Positions 26,662 to 36,429 of a stretch of 39,363 nucleotides of DNA are shown one piece after another (the first letter of the stretch is position 1; every line of letters begins with the position of its first letter). The notes under the pieces were generated by a model, which did no database searches, was not told the DNA's origin, and saw nothing but the letters and a program-made list of their open reading frames with translations. A program made the position numbers and the translations under genes. Origin of the DNA: UBA8403 sp964455155 (GTDB lineage: Bacteria > Bacteroidota > Bacteroidia > Cytophagales > Amoebophilaceae); the NCBI GenBank assembly GCA_964455155.1, contig CAYVYH010000007.1, positions 1 to 39,363 of the forward strand, in the 5' to 3' direction.

Positions 26662-27351
26662 ATGTTGCACGATTTTGTTAATCTATTCTTTCCGCATTAC
26701 TGCTTGACTTGTCGAGAGCCACTTGTAAAAGGGGAAACATTGATCTGTACAGTCTGTTTACTTGATCTTCCCCAAACAACCTGTCACCAAGAGTCCGAAA
26801 ACATAGTCGCCCAAAGGCTTGCTGGCAGACTACCCGTTAAGCATGCCATGGCACTGTACAAATTCCGAAAATCAGGTAAGGTGCAGTCCCTACTTCACCA
26901 CTTGAAGTATAAGAACAAGCCGTCAATAGGAAAAATGCTGGGAAGAAGATATGGTGCCATTTTCAGGGAAGCATATGGCAGTACAACGTTTGACCTCATC
27001 ATTCCCGTTCCCTTGCACACCAGTAAGCTTCGGGAAAGGGGCTATAACCAAAGTGACTTTTTTGCACAAGGAATTGCTGAAGTGATGTGCATACCTTGGA
27101 GCAACCAGCACCTTAAGCGCACCACAAAGGCAGTGACACAAACAAAGATGAGTAAGCTGGAGCGTTTTAAAAGTGTGGAACATGCTTTTGAGGCGACCAA
27201 CATCTCAACACTACACAACAAGCACATCCTTCTGGTGGACGACGTCATGACAACAGGGGCCACGCTGGAGGCCTGTGGCATCGTATTGTTGGCTGCTGGG
27301 ATCAAGGAACTTAGTGTGGCCACCATAGCAGTGACAACATCAAGCTATTGA
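26662..27351 (+). CDS. ComF family phosphoribosyltransferase-like protein
   Basis: 229 residues. The N-terminal zinc-ribbon has two CxxC pairs (CLTC near 14-17 and CTVC near 29-32). The phosphoribosyltransferase domain carries the PRPP-binding signature LLVDDVMTTGATLEAC near residues 190-205 and the ERGYNQSD segment near 125. ComF proteins aid DNA uptake in naturally competent bacteria, but members are widespread and the substrate is unknown. Without other competence genes in view, a competence role is not supported here. Confidence 0.92.
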   Translation: MLHDFVNLFFPHYCLTCREPLVKGETLICTVCLLDLPQTTCHQESENIVAQRLAGRLPVKHAMALYKFRKSGKVQSLLHHLKYKNKPSIGKMLGRRYGAIFREAYGSTTFDLIIPVPLHTSKLRERGYNQSDFFAQGIAEVMCIPWSNQHLKRTTKAVTQTKMSKLERFKSVEHAFEATNISTLHNKHILLVDDVMTTGATLEACGIVLLAAGIKELSVATIAVTTSSY

Positions 27352-27366
27352 CCCATCGTGCCCAAG

Positions 27367-27501
27367 CTAATCATGGCGCACCTGAACCCAGCCATAATAC
27401 CAACATCCACATGGTATAGGTACTTTCCCGTCCTCAACGGAAGCCAATAACCACAATTTTTCTAGGCCATCTTTGGACAATCTTGGCGTTGTTTGGGCCA
27501 T
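27367..27501 (-). CDS. Possible very small protein or gene tail
   Basis: 44 codons from ATG 27501 to TAG 27367 (MAQTTPRLSKDGLEKLWLLA and a Cys/Trp-rich end). The frame is open for a further 14 codons upstream, preceded by a stop. Composition looks coding, but I recognise no family. It lies downstream of the SPOR gene on the same strand and is convergent with comF. Could equally be the remnant of a lost gene. Confidence 0.25.
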   Translation of the reverse strand: MAQTTPRLSKDGLEKLWLLASVEDGKVPIPCGCWYYGWVQVRHD

Positions 27502-27592
27502 GATGTGCTGCTGCGGGAGGATACCGTGTTGTGCACACAAAGGCTACAAGTTCATGGGAAACAAGCCATGGCTTTTCTTGCCTACTCAGATG

Positions 27593-28171
27593 CTACTCGT
27601 TGAACACTGGCAAGGAATATTCGGTTTTTTTAGGCCTTTTGCTAAACATATAGGGCCTGTTGGGAAAACATATAGGCCTAATAATCGCTTGAGGCATATG
27701 CTTTCTGATAGCCGCATAGGCAGGGTAGGCCTCCAACTTATTCAAGAACCTTCCAACCCGAACCGTGTATCGAGGCAGATCATAACTTACCCAGGGTGTC
27801 ATAGTGGGATACCGTGTATGTAGCTTGCTCCTTATTTTGAATGCCTCCTCTCTATTGCCCCCTGTATACACTTGAATTGTGTAACCATGCACATACTTGA
27901 TATGTTCATTGACTGCCTTCTTGCGTGCCAGCAGGTAGTCAAGCTGGTCGGTAATTGCGTCAATAGGGACCACGTGGGTAGATATTTTTTTATACTCTAT
28001 GGGTACGGGCTTGGGGGCTGTTGACGTAGCCACCTCAAACGTTCTTCTGTGTGTAGCAAGGTTTTCGCTATAGGTACTCCGAGGCTTGTCTTTATGCCAC
28101 GTACCAGCCGTCGCTGTCGCAAATAGTAATAGTGCTAGGTATACGCGACGTCTCGTTGGGTAATCGACCAT
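27593..28171 (-). CDS. SPOR-domain protein
   Basis: 192 residues. The N-terminus (about 8-24) has a hydrophobic segment that could be a signal anchor. The C-terminal half, from about residue 95 (GYTIQVYTGGNREEAFKIRSK) to 160 (PRYTVRVGRFLNKLEAYPAY), is a SPOR domain, which binds denuded peptidoglycan at division sites. The middle is a basic linker. SPOR proteins are common in envelope and division roles. Its presence implies the cell still makes peptidoglycan, consistent with asd and dapA here. Confidence 0.85.
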   Translation of the reverse strand: MVDYPTRRRVYLALLLFATATAGTWHKDKPRSTYSENLATHRRTFEVATSTAPKPVPIEYKKISTHVVPIDAITDQLDYLLARKKAVNEHIKYVHGYTIQVYTGGNREEAFKIRSKLHTRYPTMTPWVSYDLPRYTVRVGRFLNKLEAYPAYAAIRKHMPQAIIRPICFPNRPYMFSKRPKKTEYSLPVFNE

Positions 28172-28515
28172 ATTTTTTGTTTACTACTTTTTTATCAACC
28201 CTTAGGAACCAATTCTTGCGGGTGCTGGTACGCGCTTTACGTAGTCACACCATAGCTTTGGCGAAACACGCCCGAATTTTGCGACCTATGGCGCAAAATG
28301 AATGAGACATCCCCGCTCTGCTTCTACAACCAGATGAAAACACCTGACTCCCGTAGTAGAGGGGACTATACAAGCGCTGAATACTCAAAATAACCCCCAA
28401 AAGAATACCAACACTGGTATAGCCTTCACACAAAAGTCTCCCCACAACAGGGAAAATACACAAGGCCTTGATAGTGTGCGATACGCCATAGGATGTACAC
28501 ACGACCCAACCAGAC
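28172..28515. other. Intergenic region, one unrecognised open frame
   Basis: About 340 bases. An 85-codon frame on the minus strand (28245-28502) has hydrophobic stretches but no family I recognise and no clear start context. I treat this as non-coding or remnant. Confidence 0.4.
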
Positions 28516-29505
28516 CTATGCCATCAACCGTTGTATATACTCAGCAATCTGTACGGCATTAGTGGCCGCGCCTCTGCGCAAATTATCTGCTACAATCCAC
28601 AAGTTTAGTGTACAGGGCTGTGAATAATCTCTTCGGATGCGCCCCACAAATACTTCATCTCGATGCCGAGCGTAGAGGGGCATAGGGTACTGGTGTTGCG
28701 CAACACTATCTTGTACTACAACGCCTGGCGTTTTATTGAGCAGGAGGACAACCTCACGAAGGTCAAACTCCTTTGCCAGCTCTACATTAACAGCCAGAGA
28801 ATGGCCTCCTAATACAGGAACCCGAACAGCTGTAGCGGTTATGCGAATCGATGCATCCCCCAATATCTTCTGCGTCTCGTTGACAAGCTTGATTTCTTCC
28901 TTGGTATAACCGCTATCTAAAAATTCATCGACATGAGGAATAACATTAAGGTCAATAGGGTAAGGATAAGCTTGGGGTACGTCGGTCACCCCTTGGCGCT
29001 CTGCCATCAGCTGCCCGACAGCCATCTTGCCAGTACCTGTCACAGCCTGGTAGGTGGCTATCACCATGCGCTGCAGTCCATAATACTGGTGCAAGGAGGC
29101 TAAAGCCATAACAAGCTGAATAGTCGAGCAATTGGGATTGGCAATGAGCTTGTCATCAGCTTGGAGAAGATGTCCATTGACCTCGGGTACGATCAACTTG
29201 CAGTCTGGATGCATGCGCCAAGCTGCAGAATTATCAATGGTTGTGGTACCTGCCGCAACAAAAAGCGGAACCCAGGTTGTAGATGTTGCCTGATCTGCAG
29301 CAAATATTGCTAAGGTAGGTTGTTCTGCAAGTGCCGCTTCTAAACTAATAATCTGGTAGGTCTTTCCCGCCCATTGGAGGGCCTGGCCTACAGAATCAGA
29401 AGAGGCTACCAGGAGCAAAGATTGCAGCGGAAAGTGACGCGCCTCCAAGACACGCAAAATTTCTTGGCCGACAAGGCCGGTAACACCCACAAGAGCAAGC
29501 TTCAT
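28516..29505 (-). CDS. asd: Aspartate-semialdehyde dehydrogenase
   Basis: Reduces aspartyl phosphate to aspartate semialdehyde, the precursor of diaminopimelate, lysine, threonine and methionine. Start set at ATG 29505 (MKLALVGVTGLVGQEIL), the NADP-binding GxxGxxG; the open frame to 29670 is not family-like. Catalytic Cys is in ANPNCSTIQL near residue 129, and the substrate-binding GGHSLAVNVE carries the expected His. Length 329 residues. It lies 108 bases downstream of gpmI on the same strand. Its product feeds DapA (36426). Confidence 0.97.
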   Translation of the reverse strand: MKLALVGVTGLVGQEILRVLEARHFPLQSLLLVASSDSVGQALQWAGKTYQIISLEAALAEQPTLAIFAADQATSTTWVPLFVAAGTTTIDNSAAWRMHPDCKLIVPEVNGHLLQADDKLIANPNCSTIQLVMALASLHQYYGLQRMVIATYQAVTGTGKMAVGQLMAERQGVTDVPQAYPYPIDLNVIPHVDEFLDSGYTKEEIKLVNETQKILGDASIRITATAVRVPVLGGHSLAVNVELAKEFDLREVVLLLNKTPGVVVQDSVAQHQYPMPLYARHRDEVFVGRIRRDYSQPCTLNLWIVADNLRRGAATNAVQIAEYIQRLMA

Positions 29506-29612
29506 AAACGTTACAGTAAGTGAATTGTCAGTTTTGCACCATCTTTGTTGAACAAAGTCTCCCGAGGTCTTCTCTGCAGTGCTCCGCAGCAGCAACCACC
29601 AATGTGAGTATC

Positions 29613-31148
29613 TTAAAGAGCAAACAATGATTTCCCAGTCATTGCAGATGGAATAGGCACCCCCATACATTGCAAGATAGTAGGTGCCACATCGGCCAGC
29701 CTGCCATCTCTCAATAGTCTCGGTACTTGTTGACCTACCAACACACAGGGAACTGGATGTATGGTGTGTGCAGTGTGGGGACGTCCCTGAGCTGTCAGCA
29801 TCTTGTCAGCGTTACCATGATCTGATACGATAAGTGCGACGTAGTCACTTTTTATAGCTCTTCTAACCACTTTTTCCAAGCACCGATCCACTACTTCACA
29901 AGCCTGAACTGTAGCTTCAAAAATACCGGTATGTCCTACCATATCCGCGTTGGAAAAGTTAAGGCAAATGAAATCAACTCTTTGCTGCGAAAGCACTGGC
30001 AGCACTTTTTCTGTAATGGCAGGAGCAGCCATAGCAGGCGCCAGGTCGTAGGTAGCTACCCGAGGGGAGGGACACAGCACGCGTTCTTCACCTGGAAAAG
30101 GCTCTTCCCTGCCTCCAGAGAAGAAATACGTGACGTGTGGATACTTCTCTGTTTCAGCAATTCTAAGTTGTCTTTTCCCATATTTGCTCAATACCTCCCC
30201 CAGTGTATCCTGCAAAGTATTGGGCTCAAATAACGCCCTAACATACTGAAATCGCTCATCATAAGCCGTCATGGTCAGATAATGTAGCTGGAGTGGGTGC
30301 ATACCCAGCTTGGGTAGTGCTCCTTGGGTTAGTACTTGCGTAATCTGTCGGCTTCTATCGGTCCTAAAGTTAAAACAGAGCACCACATCGCCTTCCCGCA
30401 AACATGCCTTGGGTACTCCTTCCTGATTAACCAGTAAAATGGGCTGTAAAAACTCATCTGTAATTCCCTGAGCATAAGATTGCTCAATGGCCCTTTGCCA
30501 GTCTTGTACATGCGTGCCTTTGCCATGAACTAACGTATCGTAAGCAACCTTGGTGCGCTCCCAACGTTGATCTCGGTCCATGGCATAATAGCGGCCCATC
30601 ACTGAGGCCAACTGCCCTGTCGTGCTCTGTAACTGAGATACTAAAGCTGACAAAAATTGTATGGCACTCTGGGGCGCCGTATCTCTCCCATCAGTAAACG
30701 CATGGATGAATAAGCGCTCTACAGCATGATCTTTCGCTGCCTTGCATATGGCTTGGAGATGATCTAAATGGGCATGAACACCACCGTCAGAGACGAGGCC
30801 CATGAGATGTATGGCTTTTTGGTGCGTTTTGGAATAACTGAACGCAGCCAGAAGCGCTTCGTTTTGGTAAAATTCTCCAGAAGCAATGGCCTTGTTGATG
30901 CGGCCCAAAGACTGGTCCACCACTCTACCTGCTCCCAGATTGATATGCCCCACCTCAGAATTACCCACCTGCCCTTCCGGCAATCCAACGGCCAACCCTG
31001 AGGCCAACAACTGGCTAGCGGGATACTGCTGGTAAAGTGACTCGATAAAGGGCGTATTAGCCTTATCAATGGCAGAATACTGTGTCTGAGGTGCAAGACC
31101 CCAGCCATCCAAAATCAAGAGAATTAACTTTTTCTGTGTTGGCTGCAT
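29613..31148 (-). CDS. gpmI: 2,3-bisphosphoglycerate-independent phosphoglycerate mutase
   Basis: Interconverts 3- and 2-phosphoglycerate in glycolysis/gluconeogenesis. Start at ATG 31148 (MQPTQKKLILLILDGWGLAP) fits the family; an upstream ATG at 31163 adds five residues. The alkaline-phosphatase-like metal sites are present: DGWG near 15, the catalytic Ser in QVGNSEVGHINLGAGR near 65, HAFTDGRDT near 155, FNFRTDRSRQI near 260, and VSDHGNADKM near 443. 511 residues, normal. Confidence 0.97.
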   Translation of the reverse strand: MQPTQKKLILLILDGWGLAPQTQYSAIDKANTPFIESLYQQYPASQLLASGLAVGLPEGQVGNSEVGHINLGAGRVVDQSLGRINKAIASGEFYQNEALLAAFSYSKTHQKAIHLMGLVSDGGVHAHLDHLQAICKAAKDHAVERLFIHAFTDGRDTAPQSAIQFLSALVSQLQSTTGQLASVMGRYYAMDRDQRWERTKVAYDTLVHGKGTHVQDWQRAIEQSYAQGITDEFLQPILLVNQEGVPKACLREGDVVLCFNFRTDRSRQITQVLTQGALPKLGMHPLQLHYLTMTAYDERFQYVRALFEPNTLQDTLGEVLSKYGKRQLRIAETEKYPHVTYFFSGGREEPFPGEERVLCPSPRVATYDLAPAMAAPAITEKVLPVLSQQRVDFICLNFSNADMVGHTGIFEATVQACEVVDRCLEKVVRRAIKSDYVALIVSDHGNADKMLTAQGRPHTAHTIHPVPCVLVGQQVPRLLRDGRLADVAPTILQCMGVPIPSAMTGKSLFAL

Positions 31149-31470
31149 ACGACCTCTGCCCACTGGGGTTAAGAAGAATTAGGCATTTCTTGAATATTAG
31201 GATAGGTTGAGGTGATGATTAAGCTCTTCCGTGATCCTAATGACTTGGACAGCCCATGACGAGGAGACCTAAGTGATTTGAGGATTTTTCCTTCTTGGCA
31301 CGCGACACCGGCGTGTACATTTTAGGTTACCTCGGCAACGCGTTATACTTGTCCGCACTACTGACATTACGTAAGTTTAACGAAAATTCAAGGCCAACTG
31401 ATTACAAGCCTTCAACGACCCGAGGTAGCCCCTGGGAATGTTGCGGGTACGTATCGAATGGAAGAAACTC
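31149..31470. promoter_or_regulatory. Divergent intergenic region between gpmI and recA
   Basis: About 320 bases with no gene. Both flanking genes point outward. No SOS-box-like palindrome or other clear operator is visible to me. Confidence 0.4.
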
Positions 31471-32529
31471 ATGAGCGACAAGATAGAAAAATTAAAGGCC
31501 TTACAACTGACCATCGACAAGATAGAAAAGACCTACGGAAAGGGCACGGTCATGAGGCTGAGTGATAGCAAAGTAGTGGACATACCCGCAATCTCTACCG
31601 GCTCTCTGGGCCTAGACCTGGCCCTAGGTGTCGGTGGTATTCCTAGGGGAAGAATCGTTGAAGTGTATGGCCCAGAGTCTTCGGGCAAGACCACCTTAAG
31701 CCTCCATTGCATAGCTGAAGCGCAGAAAACCGGTGGTATGGCTGCCTTCATTGATGCGGAACATGCTTTCGATAAAACATATGCCGAGAGGTTAGGTATC
31801 AACATAGAAAATTTACTCATTTCTCAGCCAGACAATGGCGAACAAGCCCTGGAAATTGCAGAGCACCTCATTCGTTCTGGCACTATAGACATTATTGTCA
31901 TTGACTCTGTGGCTGCCTTGGTGCCTCGAAGTGAATTAGAGGGTGATATGGGCGACAGCAAAATGGGCCTACAGGCCCGTCTGATGTCTCAAGCACTCAG
32001 AAAACTAACGGGCGCCATTAGCAAGACAGGCTGTTCCTGCATCTTCATCAACCAACTTCGTGAGAAAATAGGTGTGTTATTTGGAAATCCCGAAACAACA
32101 ACGGGTGGCAATGCACTGAAGTTCTATGCTTCTGTGCGGCTAGACATCCGCAGATTGTCTCCAATCAAAGACAGTACCGGAGAGTTGTTGGGTAACCGCA
32201 CCAAGGTGAAAGTCGTCAAGAACAAAGTTGCACCGCCTTTCAAGGTGGTTGAGTTTGATATCATTTATGGAGAAGGTATCTCTAAAGTGGGAGAGGTCGT
32301 TGATTTGGGTGTCGCTCTCAACGTTATCCAGAAAGCCGGATCTTGGTTCTCTTATGAGGGTAATAAGCTTGCCCAAGGCAGAGATGCCGTTAAAGCGTTG
32401 CTGCAAGATAACCCTGAACTTCTAGACAAATTACAAGGTATGATCTATGCACAGATACACCATGTTCCCTCTCACCAAGCTGTAGATGTAGACGCTGTAG
32501 ATGTAGACGGTGAAGCACACACCAACTGA
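31471..32529 (+). CDS. recA: RecA recombinase
   Basis: Homologous recombination and SOS protein. Start at ATG 31471 (MSDKIEKLKALQLTIDKIEK); the frame is open upstream to 31438, but that adds 11 residues not seen in the family. Walker A GPESSGKTT near 66-74, Walker B IIVIDSVAAL near 141, loop L1 EGDMGDSKMGLQARLMSQA and loop L2 FGNPETTTGGNALKFYAS are complete. The C-terminal tail is acidic with a short duplication (AVDVD twice). Length 352. Confidence 0.98.
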   Translation: MSDKIEKLKALQLTIDKIEKTYGKGTVMRLSDSKVVDIPAISTGSLGLDLALGVGGIPRGRIVEVYGPESSGKTTLSLHCIAEAQKTGGMAAFIDAEHAFDKTYAERLGINIENLLISQPDNGEQALEIAEHLIRSGTIDIIVIDSVAALVPRSELEGDMGDSKMGLQARLMSQALRKLTGAISKTGCSCIFINQLREKIGVLFGNPETTTGGNALKFYASVRLDIRRLSPIKDSTGELLGNRTKVKVVKNKVAPPFKVVEFDIIYGEGISKVGEVVDLGVALNVIQKAGSWFSYEGNKLAQGRDAVKALLQDNPELLDKLQGMIYAQIHHVPSHQAVDVDAVDVDGEAHTN

Positions 32530-33042
32530 TCCGCTCCATCTCTTACCTCCTTCCAGGCGCCCCGAATCCTTACGGCCTCGGGGCGCACCTTCGGGTGGCC
32601 GGCACGCCGCGTAAGGCAAGTGGGTCTCACAGCAACGTGCTACCTCCTGCATTCTCCCTCAAAAAAGGGCAAGCCAGCATGATCGCAAGAAAATTTTTCT
32701 CATTCCCCATGAACATGTTCATTCAGATGATCCTATGCCAGGCAAAGGTCTCAGCGTCTTGCCAGACACATACAGTCCAGACCTCACAAACCATCGTGCG
32801 GCGGCGGCGTTATTGCTGAAGAGGAAGTCACACAGAAGTTATTGACCACATACTTCTCCCAACACTCCTATCTTCGTCATAACATGGAGATACGCACACG
32901 GCCGAATGTCCCTATTTTCGTTGCGGCACCATGCCCGCGCCACGCACCCGTTGAAGTTACACTCAAAAAATAGCCCATACGTGAGTGAAGATGCGTCTGC
33001 ATTGTGCTACATTTGCCACTCGCAACCTAAAATCTTTTGCAA
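32530..33042. other. Intergenic region after recA with GC-rich hairpins
   Basis: About 510 bases without a recognised gene. Its first 100 bases are GC-rich and can fold: 32557-32565 pairs with 32578-32586 (9-base stem, 12-base loop), and ccttacggc inside the loop can pair with gccgcgtaagg near 32606-32616 as an alternative. No T-run follows. The remainder shows short open frames only. Confidence 0.5.
32557..32586 (+). terminator. GC-rich hairpin downstream of recA, possible terminator
   Basis: A 9-base perfect stem (gcgccccga with tcggggcgc) 28 bases after the recA stop. It lacks the downstream T-run, so it may stop transcription only with Rho or serve to protect the 3' end. Confidence 0.4.
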
Positions 33043-33795
33043 ATGTTTTCTCAGGCCTTACTCCTGTTTTTTGCTGCGGCTCTTGGAGGGAGCAGCTTAC
33101 TGATCATCCGCAATCCCAGACCGGCTTTCTTGAAACTCTTTCTCATCTTCTCCGGCGGCTACCTTTTTTCTATTACCTTCTTGCATATTCTCCCCGATCT
33201 TTTTGCCCTGCATACCGATGCCAGACTAGCAGGGCTGTATATTCTTATAGGCTTCTTTTTACAGCTCCTACTAGAATTTTTTAGCAAAGGTGTAGAACAT
33301 GGACACGGATACGAAGCGCAATTAGAAGAGCATCAACGCGGCGTCTCGCCGCTTACATTGATGGCTGCATTCTTGCTACACGCCTTTTTAGATGGCGTAA
33401 TCCTGAGCAGCCCCTCTACGGCACACGGCCACCACCATGGCCACGGCGCTAACGGTCTCCTGATAGGCATTCTCTTGCACAAAATTCCAGAGTCTTTTGT
33501 GTTAACAAGCATCTTAAGCAAGATTACCAGCCGAAAAAGAACCATGATCGTGTGTTTGTTGATCTTCGCACTAGCCTCTCCCATGGGCTTACTAGGAGTT
33601 GGCTATTTCGATCAACAACAATTGCTATCCGGACATGGCTCGCTAGCTCTGTGGGGTATTGTTAGTGGTAGCTTTGTACATATTGCTAGCACCATTTTGG
33701 CTGAGGCAAGTCCATGCCACCGCCCCAATGTTCGCAATTTTATAGCAAGTCTATTAGGTGCAGGATTGGCTGTTATCTGCGAGTTTGTGCTATAG
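33043..33795 (+). CDS. ZIP family divalent-metal transporter
   Basis: About 250 residues with about eight hydrophobic segments. Membrane helices carry the conserved metal-site motifs: HAFLDGVIL and, in the next helix, LLHKIPESFVL. Between them is a His-rich loop (HGHHHGHG), typical of ZIP carriers for zinc, iron or manganese import. ATG at 33043 (MFSQALLLFFAAALGG) is preferred over 33037. The metal cannot be told from sequence. Confidence 0.93.
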   Translation: MFSQALLLFFAAALGGSSLLIIRNPRPAFLKLFLIFSGGYLFSITFLHILPDLFALHTDARLAGLYILIGFFLQLLLEFFSKGVEHGHGYEAQLEEHQRGVSPLTLMAAFLLHAFLDGVILSSPSTAHGHHHGHGANGLLIGILLHKIPESFVLTSILSKITSRKRTMIVCLLIFALASPMGLLGVGYFDQQQLLSGHGSLALWGIVSGSFVHIASTILAEASPCHRPNVRNFIASLLGAGLAVICEFVL

Positions 33796-33880
33796 GGGGG
33801 CCTTATTGGAATTCCTAGCAGCTGTCGTATGGCGCGTATGCTAACAGCGTCTTTTCACCTTACAGGAGCAACCCCAAACC

Positions 33881-35893
33881 GTGACCTACCAAGAAGCACA
33901 AGCGGAGATACAACGTCTAACAGCACTGGTGCGGCATCACAATGTGCTGTACTATCAGGAGAGCGCACCCGAGATATCAGACTATGCGTTTGATCAGCTC
34001 CTGGAAAAGCTTGCACAGCTCGAAGATCAATTCCCCGCGTTACGCCTACCGGACTCTCCTACACAAAAAGTGGGAGAACAGCCTACTAAAAACTTTGCCA
34101 CGGTCTCTCACCAGTACCCCATGCTGTCCCTGAGCAACACTTACTCAGAAGCAGAAATCCACAAATTTTTACAACGAACTCAAAAACTACTACAGGGAGC
34201 ACCAGTGGAGCTTTTTTGTGAGCTCAAGTTCGATGGGGTTGCTATTAGCTTATCGTATCAATCAGGTGTCCTAGAGCGGGTCGTTACAAGGGGAGATGGG
34301 AAACAAGGAGACGATATCACCAAAAATGCACAAACCATCACGACACTTCCCAAACAGATCCGGGCAAAAGGTATACCCCAATACGTTGAAGTACGGGGCG
34401 AAGTATTGATGCCACGTGCTTGCTTTGAAGCACTTAACAAAGAAAGGTTAGCGAAAGGTGAAGAGCCTCTGGCCAATCCAAGGAACACAGCAGCCGGCAC
34501 ACTGAAGATGATAGACGACAAAGCAGTTGCCCAGCGCCTACTCACCTTCTATCCTTATGCCCTCAAAGCCGACGAGATAGCACTCAAAACCCAAGAAGCA
34601 GGTATCCATCTCTTAGAAGAGTGGGGCTTCTCTACCTCCCCCACTTATAGAAAGTGTAGTACTATTGAAGAAGTCATCTCTTACATCAACTACTGGAGTA
34701 CAAATAGAAACAACTTGCCTGTTGACACCGACGGTATCGTTATCAAGGTCAATGCACTGGAGCAACAAGAAAAGCTAGGCTATACAACCAAAAGTCCACG
34801 CTGGGCCATTGCCTACAAGTACAAACCCACAAGAGTAGCTACTATCTTAGAAAAGGTGAGCTATCAAGTTGGTAGAACGGGAGCAGTAACGCCGGTAGCA
34901 CACCTAAAACCTGTCCTACTGGCAGGAACGACCGTGAAGCGCGCTTCATTGTACAATAGTAACGAATTAAAAAGGCTCGATTTATGCCTAGAAGACGCCG
35001 TATTCGTTGAAAAAGGAGGTGACATCATCCCTAAGGTCACGGGAGTAGATACCGCCCAAAGGAAATTAGGAAGCAAACCCATTGTCTTCCCCACCCATTG
35101 CCCAGCCTGCGGTACTATCCTTGTGCAGTACGGAGAAGAAGTCGGCTATTACTGTCCCAGCGAGAAAACATGTCCCCCTCAACTAAAAGGCCGTATTAAG
35201 CATTTTGTACACAGGAAAGCCATGCATATCGCTTCAATAGGTAGTAAAACTGTTGATCTACTTTTTGACAAAGGGCTGTTACATACGCCTTCCGATCTCT
35301 ATCAGCTTCGTTACGAGGAAATTTATCTACTGGAAGGCTTCAAGAAGATGGCCACCAGAAATTTATTACAAGGCATTACTCAGTCCAAAAAAACGCCTTT
35401 TGAGAAAGTACTCTTTGCCTTGGGTATCCGGCATGTAGGCGAGACAATAGCCGAAAAGCTCGCCTGTCATTTTCAGCACATCGATGCTTTGATACAAGCC
35501 ACCGAAGAAGATATTTTGTTGGTCCCCGAAGTAGGCGAAAAAATTGCCCACAGCATAAAAGCTTACTTTCAAGACGCAGACAACCTGAAGCTAGTGACAG
35601 CACTCAAGCGCGCAGGATTGCAGTTCCATGTACCAGCAACACCTACTGCCACCGAGAAGCAACCCTTAGCAGGAAAAACCTTTGTGATTTCTGGTAATTT
35701 TCAACGCCTAGACCGCGAACTCTTAAAAACACATATCAAACGTTATGGCGGACAACTCCTCACAGCAGTGTCTAAAAATGTGGATTATCTCGTGACTGGC
35801 AAAAAAGCAGGACCAGCCAAATTAGCTGCCGCGCAGGCGATGGGCGTACAGGTACTCTCTGAAGAAGAAATCACCAACATGATGGGGTTGTAA
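33881..35893 (+). CDS. ligA: NAD-dependent DNA ligase
   Basis: Seals nicks in replication and repair. GTG start at 33881 (MTYQEAQAEIQRL). Domain Ia, then the adenylation domain with the nucleotidyl Lys in CELKFDGVAISL near residue 113, and GRTGAVTPVAHLKPV in the OB fold. A four-Cys zinc finger follows (CPAC, then CPSEKTCP near 405-430), then the helix-hairpin-helix region (GIRHVGETIAEKLA) and a C-terminal BRCT domain from LAGKTFVISGNF to the end. All parts are present; 670 residues. It overlaps the next gene start by one base (TAATG at 35891-35895), so the three genes ligA, next gene, and dapA form one unit. Confidence 0.98.
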   Translation: MTYQEAQAEIQRLTALVRHHNVLYYQESAPEISDYAFDQLLEKLAQLEDQFPALRLPDSPTQKVGEQPTKNFATVSHQYPMLSLSNTYSEAEIHKFLQRTQKLLQGAPVELFCELKFDGVAISLSYQSGVLERVVTRGDGKQGDDITKNAQTITTLPKQIRAKGIPQYVEVRGEVLMPRACFEALNKERLAKGEEPLANPRNTAAGTLKMIDDKAVAQRLLTFYPYALKADEIALKTQEAGIHLLEEWGFSTSPTYRKCSTIEEVISYINYWSTNRNNLPVDTDGIVIKVNALEQQEKLGYTTKSPRWAIAYKYKPTRVATILEKVSYQVGRTGAVTPVAHLKPVLLAGTTVKRASLYNSNELKRLDLCLEDAVFVEKGGDIIPKVTGVDTAQRKLGSKPIVFPTHCPACGTILVQYGEEVGYYCPSEKTCPPQLKGRIKHFVHRKAMHIASIGSKTVDLLFDKGLLHTPSDLYQLRYEEIYLLEGFKKMATRNLLQGITQSKKTPFEKVLFALGIRHVGETIAEKLACHFQHIDALIQATEEDILLVPEVGEKIAHSIKAYFQDADNLKLVTALKRAGLQFHVPATPTATEKQPLAGKTFVISGNFQRLDRELLKTHIKRYGGQLLTAVSKNVDYLVTGKKAGPAKLAAAQAMGVQVLSEEEITNMMGL

Positions 35894-36429
35894 TGTCGTT
35901 TATCAAAGAGAAAATTTTTTCGCTATACACCAAAAGGCTCATCAAGAGCTGCCGTATAGCGCGTACCAACGTAGGATTTCAACAGGCCCAAAATATGGGC
36001 ATCCTGTACAGTGCTGATACCTCCCAAAAACATGAGGCCATACACCATTTAGCAACAAGGCTCAAAAACATGGGCAAACGAGTGACCATACTGTGTTACA
36101 CAAAAGTACCTACACAGACTCCTCACTGTGTTTTCCCTACCATCACCCACCATGATCTGCCACTCTGGGGAGCTATTGTACACCCCAAAACCCACGCTTT
36201 TGTTAATACCTCCTTTGACTACCTGTTCCATGTAGACCTGGCGGGGCATCCGATGCTGGATTACGTCCTGGCCAAGTCTCACGCCAAATGCAGAGTAGGC
36301 TACTATGACGCTACACGTACCAACCTGTTTGAGATAATGGTCAAATTTGATAAAAGGACAGATAGCAACGAAACCGACGACCTAGTAGCACAAATGCTGC
36401 ACTATACCCAACTCTTACAGGCATCATGA
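35893..36429 (+). CDS. Conserved Bacteroidota protein of unknown function (possibly DUF6913)
   Basis: 178 residues, soluble, no signal. It begins with a basic helix (SFIKEKIFSLYTKRLIKSC), then NMGILYSADTSQ and THHDLPLWGAIV, then FDYLFHVDL and LAKSHAKCRVGYYD. This order matches a family found next to dapA in many Bacteroidota, which I believe is DUF6913; the name is from memory. The stop overlaps the start of dapA (ATGA at 36426-36429). Function unknown. Confidence 0.7.
   Translation: MSFIKEKIFSLYTKRLIKSCRIARTNVGFQQAQNMGILYSADTSQKHEAIHHLATRLKNMGKRVTILCYTKVPTQTPHCVFPTITHHDLPLWGAIVHPKTHAFVNTSFDYLFHVDLAGHPMLDYVLAKSHAKCRVGYYDATRTNLFEIMVKFDKRTDSNETDDLVAQMLHYTQLLQAS

Noticed and set aside
28245..28502. 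85-codon minus-strand frame as an insertion-sequence remnant
   Set aside because: No transposase motif or terminal inverted repeats could be identified.
32557..32700. Small stable RNA (SRP RNA, RNase P RNA or 6S) after recA
   Set aside because: None of the signature sequences of those RNAs is present on either strand.
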